A DNA stretch of 64,000 bases from Hansfordia pulvinata (Eukaryota > Ascomycota > Sordariomycetes > Xylariales): the NCBI GenBank assembly GCA_006538405.1, contig BJKQ01000006.1:372001-436000 (forward strand), written 5' to 3'. Positions 1 to 9,790 of the stretch are shown one piece after another (positions within the stretch are counted from its first letter, which is position 1; every line of letters begins with the position of its first letter). The notes below the pieces were generated by a model, which saw only the letters and a program-made list of their open reading frames with translations, did no database searches and was not told the DNA's origin. Both the position numbers and the translations under genes were made by a program.

Positions 1-226
1 TAGGACTGACGAGGTGCTCACCGGCATCCTTCAGGTCGCCATAGCCAGCCACAGGGTGGATTTTGTGGGGGATGTAGTCGTGCTTCAGGAGAGTGGTAAG
101 AATGCGGCAGGCGCACAGGGCGTCGGGCTCGAGGGCGACGAGGATGAGAACGGGAGGAGACAGAGGGTGTCGGGTGTTCTGGAGGTGGGTGTAGAGTTTG
201 GAGATCAGGCTCCGCGGTAGATACAT
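1..226 (-). CDS. cdc45: Cdc45 replication initiation factor, N-terminus (cut by window edge)
   Basis: Minus-strand reading from the ATG at 226 gives 75 codons that run off the left edge without a stop. The protein opens MYLPRSLISKLY and continues with LSPPVLILVALEPDALCACR, KHDYIPHKI and a VAGYGDL-type stretch, which is the conserved N-terminal DHH-like region of fungal Cdc45. Cdc45 joins Mcm2-7 and GINS in the CMG helicase that unwinds DNA at replication forks in the nucleus. No intron is needed in the visible part. It is divergent from the LaeA-like methyltransferase, with about 3 kb between them. The family call rests on recognising the sequence; the remaining roughly 90% of the protein is outside the window. 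Confidence 0.9.
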   Translation of the reverse strand, partial: MYLPRSLISKLYTHLQNTRHPLSPPVLILVALEPDALCACRILTTLLKHDYIPHKIHPVAGYGDLKDAGEHLVSP

Positions 227-658
227 GGCAGCGAGGGCGCCGGAGTGCGTTGCGGTGGCGGGCGGGACGCGTGATCCAGGGCGACTATAGCCGAGTCATG
301 AGACTGATTTGCCGGACAAAGGTGCAGGTAGAGGCGGGATCTTGGGGTTGACTATCGGCAGTCAAGATATACCGAATACCAGATGTGGGCGTATCGATGT
401 GCTGTAGAAGTCTGGAGGGTTTAGCAAGCTGGGGAAGACGGTATGAGAGCGTGTGTGCTAGAAGGGACGGGGAGGCCAAGGGAATCGCGCGTACCGGTGA
501 GGCGTTGTATGTATGGGCTGCTGTGTTGTCTGTAGATACAAAGTGCTGTTTGGTCGTCACGAAAGTCGCATGTGCTAATATCAACAAGCCAGAGCGGGCA
601 CGCAACCGTCGGAACCAATTGATGAGAGGCGGCGTAGCGGGCGGTGGTGGCAGTCGTG

Positions 659-672
659 TACGAGTACTCGTA
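659..672. promoter_or_regulatory. 14-bp perfect palindrome TACGAGTACTCGTA (copy 1)
   Basis: TACGAGTACTCGTA is its own reverse complement. An identical copy lies about 960 bp away. Half-sites (TACGAGTA or TACTCGTA) recur in other intergenic stretches of the window. The shape suits a dimeric DNA-binding protein, but no factor can be named. Confidence 0.4.
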
Positions 673-1617
673 GTGGCTCCGCGTAATTAAGCGGTCGGGA
701 CCGGAGGCGCGTGTTTATGGCGGGACTGACGCGCTTGGCCTGCTGCGACGCGACTTTGGATTTCAGTGGACAGGGCGCGGGAAAAATTGGCGTGCGGAGG
801 CACGTACGAGCGGTACGACGTCGGCGAGCAGAAGTACGCGCGGGTTACTGGAAGGAGTACTTTACCAGACGTAAGGGACTCGGTTGAGTGCCAGGTACTC
901 GCGTCGCAGCAATCTCGTACATACATGTACCTAGTCTCGTAGCTTGCACCGTAAGAAACACAACGCGTTGATCGCGTCTACCACTTAACCCATCCCTCTC
1001 GCCAGCGCAACTACATCGGTGATGTGATAGTGGGACTGGGACGTCACTACATGTACTGCTGCGCCCTCGAGACACACGGCGGGGTCAAGGCGGAATAACG
1101 ACAATGATTGTTCCTGGTATGGCGACCTCCGGTCTCGTACCGAGTCGTAGAACAGAAAGTCAGTTGGATCACGGCGTGTGTGGTCACAGTGCGTGAGAGT
1201 CCCAAGTGTCGCACTTTGTATTGCCTTCAAGGGCCCATCACGCTCCGACCCGGGCATCAGAGAGATAAGAGGCATCGAGGTCGTGAAGGCAGTCGGGGCT
1301 AGCGGTGATACTCACACTCGGTTATCGACCAGATCAACCCCGCTCCCTCTGGGTCTAGAGATGCACCAGGAACAAACAGGTTGGGAGGAGCAACCTGGCG
1401 CTTGTCTGTCAGGTCTGAACCAACAGCGTGGCCGACCCCCAAGGGCGAAATCTGCGGATTTTTCTGTTCGTCGCCGTCACCGACTTAGCGGGTTGGGCTG
1501 CATAACGCCAGGCCGAGCTGCCGGTTGGCTGCAAGCACGGTCAAAAGCTCCTTGCATCTGCATCCCGACTGCATCTCGCGTCTGCGTCTGCGTCGTCCTG
1601 CATCTCCGCCCTGCGTC

Positions 1618-1631
1618 TACGAGTACTCGTA
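1618..1631. promoter_or_regulatory. 14-bp perfect palindrome TACGAGTACTCGTA (copy 2)
   Basis: Same 14 bases as the copy at 659-672, in different flanking sequence, so it is not part of a longer duplicated segment. It lies about 1.4 kb upstream of cdc45 and 1.6 kb upstream of the methyltransferase. Confidence 0.4.
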
Positions 1632-2381
1632 CCTGGCGGCGTCCGCGTCCGTCTGCACCAGCGTGCGCATTGATAGACCTGATGAGGCTTTGGCTTGTTT
1701 GGCGTTGGCCCAGCCGCTCGGGTCTGACTGAAGGGGGGAGGGCGTGCTGGTGGCTGCTGCTGGGTTCGTTGCGTCCCGTTGCCCCGGGCCGCCGTTGCAT
1801 CCATGATGAGTCGAGTCCAGTCTGTGCTTCAGAGAGACCTGGATACATCGTTACTCGAACGTACCTTATGTACCTTGCCCGTACCTGGGGGCTGGCACAG
1901 GCTCCAAGGGTTGCTGATGAGGCTTCCGCCCCAATCATTCCGTAAGCCCACCACAGGTGACATTTCCCTCCACCGACTCAGCTCCAGTTGCAGCCTCTAC
2001 AGATGTACAGATGGGAAACCTGGGGCAGATCTAGCACGAGTAATACTCGTGAGGCCAGGAAGATTCCTGGGGAATGGAGCTACCGGGAGTAACTCTGGAC
2101 TAGGTACATGCACCTGATGTAGAATTTGAGCTCGCTTCCACATCCATGGATCACGAGTAACATCCATACATCTTCACCGGCCTACTGTACTCGTGTGATT
2201 GCACCGGCCGAATCGACAGCGGTGCTGGGGGCGCTAGCACGATATGGGGGAACCTAGCCCCATGCTGCCGATACTCGTGCATACAATCCATGGAAAATGC
2301 CCCAGCGCCTGTCAAGCGGTACTCGGCTCGATGTACTGATGGAGGATGGATTTGTGCAGGTGCAGCCCATTGGGCGGGCGC

Positions 2382-2447
2382 ATCCAATGGCGGGATCGAG
2401 TCCCGGTTGCCGCTTAATGGCCGCCAACCCGGGAGCGGCCATTGGAT
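2382..2447. promoter_or_regulatory. Inverted pair of CCAAT-box decamers
   Basis: ATCCAATGGC at 2382-2391 is repeated in inverted orientation as GCCATTGGAT at 2438-2447. Each carries a CCAAT core, the target of the HapB/C/E complex in filamentous fungi. The pair lies about 760 bp upstream of the methyltransferase start. Function is inferred from the motif only. Confidence 0.35.
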
Positions 2448-3204
2448 CGGGATGTCTACTCCCGTCGCATGTACCTTGGGCACTCGTACCGGGCGTATCC
2501 ATGGGCTGGCGCCCTTCCACCAGGTGGTGTTGGTGGTCGTGTTAGTGCCTCAGCTCCAGAATCGAGCTGAGAGCGTCCCGGAAATTTGGGCCCAGCCCCC
2601 GTGCAGCCTGTTCGCCTTACCTCGACCTGAATCCAACCAGATCGAAAGCCTCGGCGGCGGGCTACCACGTCCAAATGTACCCCACCGACCGCCCGGGCAC
2701 CACCGCTACTCGCCCCGGACTGCGCCCATCGTCAACAACGTCGGGTCGGTTGGTCTCCCTGCTTTCCATTGCTTACCTCGCCCTTGAGATCCAAGTTGGC
2801 ATCCATCCTCTCTGCCCCCCGGCTCGTCTCCCTGTGTGCCCTGCCCTGCCCGCTTTTCCCCAGCTCTGCCCGGCCTCGCTCCGCTGCATTTTCGGCCTCG
2901 ACCCAGGCGCCCCGTCGTCGCCTGTCACGCATATATTGCTCGTCTATGCCGACGCCGCCACTCGCGTCTTTCGCCGAGTCGATCCCTCCCTGAGGTTTCG
3001 CTACCGAGCCTCGTCCGGCAAACCTCCCTCAGGCCCCTCTCCCTCAGCTCAGCGCGAGCCGCATTGCTCATCTCGTCCGCCAGCTCCGTCCGGGCTGTCC
3101 CGTCCCGTCCTCCCACTGCTTCGTTGTCTCACCGGCTTGCTGTCCAGCTTTGTAGCTGTCTCGCCCTCCCATTGTCTGTCTCGCCCACTCTTGCCCCGCC
3201 AAAC

Positions 3205-4502
3205 ATGGTAGACCCCATGGACAACACGCACCCGCCCACGGACGATGAAGCCGAGGACGACAACCTGACCATAGGCTCCCTGCCCACCGGCACCCCATCC
3301 TGGCACTCACTCACCGACACTGTGGCCCGCGGCGTCCACCACAATGGAAGGTAGGCTGACCTCCCTTTGCTGTACGCATGTGCTGCTCGCTGCGCCTGGC
3401 CCGGCCTTTGCTCACCCTGGAATCCCGTCACCCCCCCAGGCGATATCACAGTTTCAGGCATGGGAGCTACCCATTCCCTAACGACACGGAGGAGCAGGAC
3501 CGCGAGCAGATGATGCATTATCTCTGGGTGGGCATGCTTGGCGGCAATCTGTTCCGCTCTCCCATAGGCCGGAATCCCCAAAAGATCATCGATCTCGGCA
3601 CTGGTACTGGATGGTAAGTCGATGTCGCCGCTGTGGATCGCAGTCCGTCTGCTTGGGTCGATGTAAGACTGATGTTTCTCGACCACGCACACAGCTGGGC
3701 CATTGAAGGTAGGTGGTCACCATCGCACCCGAGACACAAACCCCCTGCCCTGGCAACGATGCTAACAATAGCAGTCGCCGAGAGCTACCCAGCGGCCGAG
3801 GTCGTGGGCGTTGACTTGTCTCCCATCCAGCCCGAGTGGTCCCCGCCCAACCTGCGCTTCCACGTGGACAACTTTGAAGAGGACTGGGTCTACGGCACCG
3901 GCTTTGACTTTGTGTTCCTGCGCTGCTGCGGTTTTACCATGCGAGATCCCCAGAAAGTCTTTCAATCTGCCTTCAGGTACTTACTCACTCGCACCCGGAT
4001 ACAACTGCTGCCAGACATGGCCACTCTAACCTCCTGCAGTCACCTGCGCAGCGGCGGCTGGATCGAACTTCAGGACCTCCGAGTGGACAATGGCGCCCAG
4101 GACGGCACGCAGCCGGAGAATTTTGTGTTCGACCGCTCCGCTCAGATGATCCGCAAGCTCTACTGGAATGCCTACGGATTCGACGTCGAGCTGGCCGATA
4201 GGTTACCCGAGGAGCTGACCAAGGCGGGCTTCATCAACGTCCGCGAGGAGGTGCACCACGTGCCGGTGGGGACGTGGCCCAGGGAAGAGAAGGGCCGCTA
4301 CTTTGGCCTCATCAACCGCGAGGTGCTCCTGGGCATTCTCGAGCCGCTCTCGTTGAAGCCCACCATGGACTCGAATCTCGTCGATCTGGGCATGGACCAG
4401 AGTGACGTGAACGCGCTGATCTCGGAGATTGAGGACACCCTGAACAACGACGCGATCCACACGTACACTGTGTACGGCGTCGTGTATGCTCAGAAGCCGT
4501 GA
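3205..4502 (+). CDS. LaeA-like SAM-dependent methyltransferase, five exons including a 14-nt exon
   Basis: Predicted 332-residue class I methyltransferase of the LaeA/velvet-associated type, a family that includes global regulators of fungal secondary metabolism as well as many paralogues of unknown substrate. Exons: 3205-3350, 3440-3613, 3695-3708, 3775-3976, 4040-4502; phases agree throughout. Exon 2 has the family's RYHSFRHGSYPFPND-type opening (the LaeA YHxYRxGxYxxPND signature). SAM motif I, DLGTGTGCWAIEVAE at about residues 100-114, forms only if the 14-nt exon 3 is used, and is followed by VVGVDLSPIQP. The C-terminal half has HLRSGGWIELQD, the usual post-motif block. The acidic N-terminus of about 45 residues is poorly conserved. 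Family assignment is firm; identity as true LaeA is not established. Confidence 0.88.
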
Positions 4503-5121
4503 GCCCGGCAGACCCTCACGCCGGCAGCGCGGCACCTCTGCCAGGCTTCCACTGCCACACAGACTCTACTTGAGACCGCGGCAGGCTAGTTCTTGCCTGA
4601 TTTTGTCATTTAGCATAGCGTCAAATACCACGGGGAGTTCGGGGTGATGGCGGGCGGCGTTCGAGCCATGAAATTAATCGTCTGGGGCCATGATGAGTCG
4701 CGGGCAGCTGGCCGAGGACCGAGCCAACTTCGCCTGCCCTCAGAATGTCTTGTAGTAGATGGAACAAAACTTAGTCTAATCTTGGCATAAAATAAAAGTC
4801 GAAACATGTGGAGCGTTCTCTCGCGCGCTGTACCGGCAGCGCATTACGACTTGCTTTGCATACAATCTGCATTGCCATCGCACTGGCGGCCACCCGGCGC
4901 ACAACGGAACACGCCGTGAGGCACGCTACTCGGACTTCAGAGATACGTTCGACTCAACCCCGGCAGGTGTGTCACGGTCAAAGCGGATGCACATACGTGT
5001 CGGGAAATGATCGGTTTTGAACGACCGCGGCAGCATGCAATGAGCTTACGCTCAGAATTACTCCTTCATTCGCTAACAGAAAAACGGCCTCCTGGGCATA
5101 AAAAAAAACAGAGTCAAAAGC
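4503..5121. other. Convergent 3' intergenic region
   Basis: Lies between two converging genes. An AATAAA-type signal (aaaataaaag, about 4788) is about 290 bp past the methyltransferase stop. An A-run precedes the stop codon of the opposite gene. No gene seen. Confidence 0.6.
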
Positions 5122-5811
5122 TCAGACCGCCGGAATCAGCGTGGTGACTGGGCTGGGCACTTGGCCTTGGGCGGCGGCGGCGGCTTTCTGCGTGGTGGTG
5201 CCGTCGCTCGAAGTGCCGACCTGCACGACTAGTTTTTTCCACTCGGTGTCGGCCTCCTCGGGGGTCTCGCAGTACTTCCATATTCCCGAGTTCATGATGC
5301 CCGAGTAGCATTTCGACTTGCAGGCTGCGGCTCTGTGCGGGTCATGGGTCAGCCCTTTTGTCTGGACCTGAATCAAGCCATGGTGGCACCGTGTGATAGA
5401 ATTGGGGGGAGGGGGCTGATATCCCGTGGGATAGCGCAGAACTCACATCTCAACGTTCTTTTCCTCCGAGCCGGGCGCGCCCACCACAAAGTCATTAGCG
5501 GGCGGGTTTGCTTTGCACCCTTTCAGGCACTCCTCCTATAAAGAACACAAGAGCCGAGGTCAGTCATTTGAGACGGCGACGAAAAGAGCCGTGGAGAGAT
5601 GAGGAGAACTCACGCATGTCTGGGTGAGGCCGGTGATCACATTCAGGAAATCGTTGTAGCTGCGAACTTGGAGCATGGCGGGCGCGCTGGCGGCGGCGCG
5701 ACCGCCTTCTTGCGTGGTTTGCGACCGGGGTAGCTGCTGCGAGGCCGGGAATGCAGCGACGGCGGCTGTAAGCGCGTACGCCAGGGCGAAGAGTATCATG
5801 TTCGTTCGCAT
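5122..5811 (-). CDS. Small secreted protein, 165 residues, unknown function
   Basis: Three exons (5614-5811, 5447-5535, 5122-5332) give a 165-residue protein. It opens MRTNMILFALAYALTAAVAA, a clear signal peptide with likely cleavage near AAFPASQ. The mature part has a C..EEC..KGC cluster across the first splice, a CKSKC pair after the second and a further cysteine in the KYCETPEEAD stretch, so disulfides are likely. The tail is Ala/Thr/Gln-rich. Both introns have good GTGAGT donors. I do not recognise the family. Cysteine content, size and secretion make an apoplastic or cell-wall role possible, but this is inference. Confidence 0.7.
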
Positions 5812-7754
5812 GGTGATGTGTAATAATGGTGTTGTTTCTTCGAGTATGGGTAGGGGTACTCGTCCCGTTTCTTAGACCCCTTCAAACCTCCCTGCTCTCT
5901 TTTAAACTTCCCCTCCTTTCTCTATGTTTTCCTCCCCCCACCGTCTACCTTGCGCCCTCGGCGCGGGCTTGCTCAGTCGTCTAACTTGTTGGTTAGATTA
6001 GGCCAGGCAGGTATGGTGGTTGAATCGGCCTTTATGCCTTCCGCTTCTATTCCTCTTCGATTGGAGGTGTATCCTTTCTTCTCTCTGTTGGTTTGCCGTG
6101 TACAGCAGCAATCCGTGGGTTTTGGGTTTCAGTGATAGATTTTTCCCTTTTGTTCCCTTTTCTTCTTTGTAACAGAGGAGCTCGATAACGCGAGAGTATA
6201 CTGGTGTATAGACTGCGTGCGCCTTGTTGGTCCGTGAAAGATTGTGTAAGCTGGGTGGCTACACTGTGGCAGGCTCGGGACGAAGCGAGTAGAGGAGAGA
6301 GCCGGGGCGGGATGGGCTTTATTAGACGTTGGTGTGCGAAGTGATCGGGGTGTTGGGCGAAGGAGGCGCGTGCGGCGGTTGGGTGTTGGACAACGACAGG
6401 ACTGGGGAGAGGAGAGTTGCAATGTCGAGTGCTTTTCGACTCGCATCAGCTGGGCCCGCCTGCGGGGGAGACGACTCCACCGTGCGCCGCTTTGCTGGCC
6501 ATTTGCCGCCCTGTTGGCTGCCCTGGCTGAGGTGCTGGCGTGCAGCCAAGGGCGGCAACTGGGCAAAAACCAAAAAGGGAGGGAAAAAAGAGAGAAGGCG
6601 AGTCGAGGTGGCGATAGAGGGGCGGGCGCTGGCGGGCGTCTAAGTTTAGACCGAGCGGAGCAGTCGGCAAGTGGTCCAAGGGTTGTGCCCCTTGCCGGTT
6701 GTTGGTGCTCGATAAAGCGGCTTTGCCTGCATGTTCTGTCAATTGGTCTTCTGGCGACAGGCGCTCTTGTTCTGGAAAAGGTCGTTGTCTTGCGGGCACT
6801 TCGGCCATCACGGGTTTTTTCTGCTTTTGTAGTTTGGAACCCATTCAGGATGCCGGGTGCGGGCAATTGGCAGTCCTCCATCGATTTGCAACGGACGCAC
6901 CGCACCTGAGCAGAGGGTTGTCTGGTCTGACTTGGTAGCACCAACGCGCGCTGAGGAGAATGGATCGCATCCCCCACCCGGACGCCTTCGAATAAGTCTG
7001 GTGCTGTCGGGTTTGAAGAGAGTTGGGCCTCGTGATGCCACGAGAGGTCAGCGTCGAGGGCAGGGATCCAGTTGCCACTCGCCTCCACTTGTCTGTTCTG
7101 GGCAGTCAGCCTGACACTGTCGACTTGAACCAAGGACCGGCGACCTCGATTCATTGAGGGCGTGCCGCTGACGCTTGGGAGAACGCCGCAATATGACGGC
7201 CAGTGATGCTGCTGAATGTCTCTCTCTTGGCCTCTTGGACCTGCCATTCGGGGGTACTCCTTGGCGTCCATTCGCGTGTAAGTCTGCGAGAGGGGGCCCA
7301 TCGTCGCTCTGGAAAGCGAAGGCGCCAGAGCGCCCGCCACCCTGCGGCGCTAGAAGACGGCCTAGCCACGGCGAACGCATCGAGTACGGGCGATTGGGGC
7401 CTGCGGTGGCGAGCGCGGCGCTGTTTTCCCAGGGTGGCCACCGACCGTGCCCTGTGCGTCTGCTGGCCGGCGCAGAGACGACGAGGACGCAGCTGCTCGC
7501 CACAGACGTTCGAGCGAAAGGGACTTTTGCCCTGGCCGTGGGAGACGGAAATAGGGAGTCAGCCGTGCGACTCTGCGTTGGCTGGGCGAGGTCCGTGGAG
7601 ATGGGAATTATCGGCTGGCTCCCAGTGAAGTGGCCGGATCAGTGATGATAATACGACGTGTGAGCGTGGATGTGGTAAGGACGGTGCAAATAGACAGGCA
7701 TCCACCCGGTGCCGCCCCAATGAGGCGGCGCTATATGCACTGTGCGGGCTGCGA
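5812..7754. other. Intergenic region between divergent genes
   Basis: Contains a 403-codon minus-strand open frame (6129-7340) and overlapping plus-strand frames. Their translations are Arg/Ser/Pro-rich, lack recognisable domains and overlap each other, so I treat them as chance frames. Minus-strand C/T-rich stretches (6100-6650) fit an upstream promoter and leader for the small secreted protein gene. A TATA-like gctatatgc lies near 7730, just before the JmjC gene. Confidence 0.5.
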
Positions 7755-9790
7755 TTGAACAATTTGGTAGGTACGATCATGGATATCAAACGGCAGGTTC
7801 GACCCCCCCGGATCGGATCCGGTCCAATCACATCGTCGTCGTCTTCGTCGCCGCCAACTGCCGGGCCTCACCAATCACTCTCCACTACCTGCACACGCGT
7901 ACGAGCAACTCCACCCGTACCTACGCGTTCCCAGCACGCTGTCGCCTTCAGGTTCGCCCACGCCGGCGCCAGCGTATCGGCTGCCCGCCCCGCTGCCCCG
8001 GACGCAGACTCACACCCAGACACAGACACAAACTCGACGCAGACATGCCCGCCCACCACGCTGCTCCTCCGCGTTGCTGCGTCGTGCCCCTCCATCCGTG
8101 ATGTCATGGGGTCCCCGGCGCCCTCCCCGTGGCAGCCTCTGCTCCTCGCCTGCGCCGACGCCGCCGCCGGCGTGCGGCACGACTGCCCTGCGTCTCCCGC
8201 CCTCTCCCCACTGGCTGCCTGTGGCCCGGCCTTGGTCGACCTGCTCTCGCGGCAAGCCCAGCTTCTCTGTGCCATCTACGGCCTCGCCACGTCTGAAGCC
8301 CCGGCTAACCCTGACCCTGACTCTGACCCTGGCCGTGGCCATGCTCGAGCCGGCGCTGACCCGCTCGGCCGCAAGCTGCTGGCCAAGCGGCTGGAAGATA
8401 TTCTCTCCATAGCCTACGCCAAGTTCTACGCCTTCCCTTACAAAAACCTGCCCATCTGCTGGCGCCAGCTGTACACCGACGCCAGCATCCTCAAGTTTTG
8501 CCTCCTCGCCCATGACCTGGCCCACTCCGGCAGCGAGCCCCCTCCCGTGTCTGACGGCCAAGACGACCAGCGAGCAGAATCCGGCCGACAGCGCGAGGAT
8601 GGCCTGAGCTGCCTCGCCAAACCACTCGACCTCGCCATCATTCTGGCCGGGGCCGCGGGGCAGCAGCGGGGCAGGCGGTGGATAGACCGCGCCTTTGACC
8701 TGCTGACAGACCTGCAGGCGTCGCTCGGCGGGCCCGGCTCCCACGTACGAGTGCAAAACGGGGCATCCCCAACTCGGCGATCCCCGAAGAGGCTCAAACC
8801 GCTCGAGACACGGGCTTCCCCACGGGCTAACATCGGTGACGAGTTCTCGCGCGATGAGCCCTTCACACCGCCCGTCACCCGGCCCATCAGGGTCGTCGAC
8901 GCTCTGGGCATGGAAGCGTTCCAGAAACATCTTGACACGCCCACGGGTCCTGGCCAAGGCCCGGAGCCATTAGTCATCCGCGGCACTCTCGCCGATTGGC
9001 CCGCGCTGACCAGCCATCCTTGGAGGCAGCCGTCCTACCTCTTGTCCCAGACGCTGGGTGGCCGCCGCCTCGTCCCTGTGGAGATTGGGCGCAGCTACGT
9101 CGATGACGGCTGGGGTCAGCAGCTGGTGCCCTTCGGCGACTTTCTCGCCCAGTACATCGAGCGGCCCTCTCTTCCCCAGACTGTAGCATCGCCCACTGCG
9201 ACAGCCACGGGCTATCTGGCGCAGCACCAGCTCTTCGCCCAGCTGCCGTCTCTGCGGCGGGACATTCTCGTGCCGGACTATTGTTACACGTCGCCGCCAG
9301 AACACCCCCTGGCTGCCGAGCCGGGCTTTGAGGGCTTCGACCTACCGGAGCTGGATGAGCCGCTCCTCAACGCATGGCTGGGGCCCCCTGGGACCATCAC
9401 GCCGCTTCACAATGATCCGTACCACAACATCCTTGCGCAGGTCGTAGGGCGCAAGTACGTGCGTTTGTACGCTCCTGGCGAGACCTGGCGCATGCGTGCC
9501 CGCGGCGTTGAGGATGGCGGCGTCCACATGGGCAACACCAGTCTTGTTGATGTCGGGGTCGTCGAGGGCTGGGACGCTGCGCCTGAACCGTCCCCGGGCG
9601 TGGGTGATGCCGACGCGGGAGGGGAAGAAGGCGACAAGAAGGGGATCGAGTCCGGCGAGCAAGAGTTTAGGGATGTCCCATATTTGGACTACATCCTCGG
9701 CCGGGCGACGTCCTCTACATTCCCATAGGCTGGTGGCACTATGTCCGCGGGCTCAGTGTCAGCTTTAGCGTCAGCTTCTGGTGGAACTGA
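7755..9790 (+). CDS. KDM8/JMJD5-like JmjC-domain oxygenase, frame broken near its end
   Basis: Fe(II)/2-oxoglutarate-dependent JmjC protein, about 678 residues if one frame change is allowed. N-terminal blocks such as [19 protein letters not shown] and [14 protein letters not shown] precede the cupin domain. The iron-binding HND (about residues 552-554) sits in [18 protein letters not shown], and [10 protein letters not shown] follows. The open frame stops at 9728, but one base later the conserved end [16 protein letters not shown], with the second iron-binding histidine, reads on to 9790. One base appears missing in ctcggccgggcg (about 9697-9706). The first ~117 residues are low-complexity; ATG 8106 (MGSPAPSPW) is an equally plausible start. 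Members hydroxylate or process histones and other proteins; the substrate here is unknown. Confidence 0.8.

Larger units (their letters stand above)
227..3204. other. Long divergent intergenic region between cdc45 and the methyltransferase gene
   Basis: No convincing gene. Overlapping open frames on both strands (the longest about 255 codons near 1178-1945) are low in conserved content and look like chance frames. The region holds two identical 14-bp palindromes, a CACGAGTA/TACTCGTG inverted repeat at 2035-2051 and an inverted pair of CCAAT-containing decamers. From about 2760 to 3200 the plus strand is strongly C/T-rich, typical of a fungal core promoter and 5' leader, and it runs into the methyltransferase ATG. 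Confidence 0.6.

Noticed and set aside
1178..1945. 255-codon plus-strand open frame upstream of the LaeA-like gene
   Set aside because: Overlaps an opposite-strand frame and contains the palindromic motif; no domain seen.
6129..7340. 403-codon minus-strand open frame
   Set aside because: Arg/Ser/Pro-rich, no domain or signal peptide, overlaps other equally open frames, and covers C/T-rich promoter-like sequence of the adjacent secreted gene.
7785..7815. tRNA B-box-like ggttcgacc
   Set aside because: No A box or acceptor stem at the required distance upstream.
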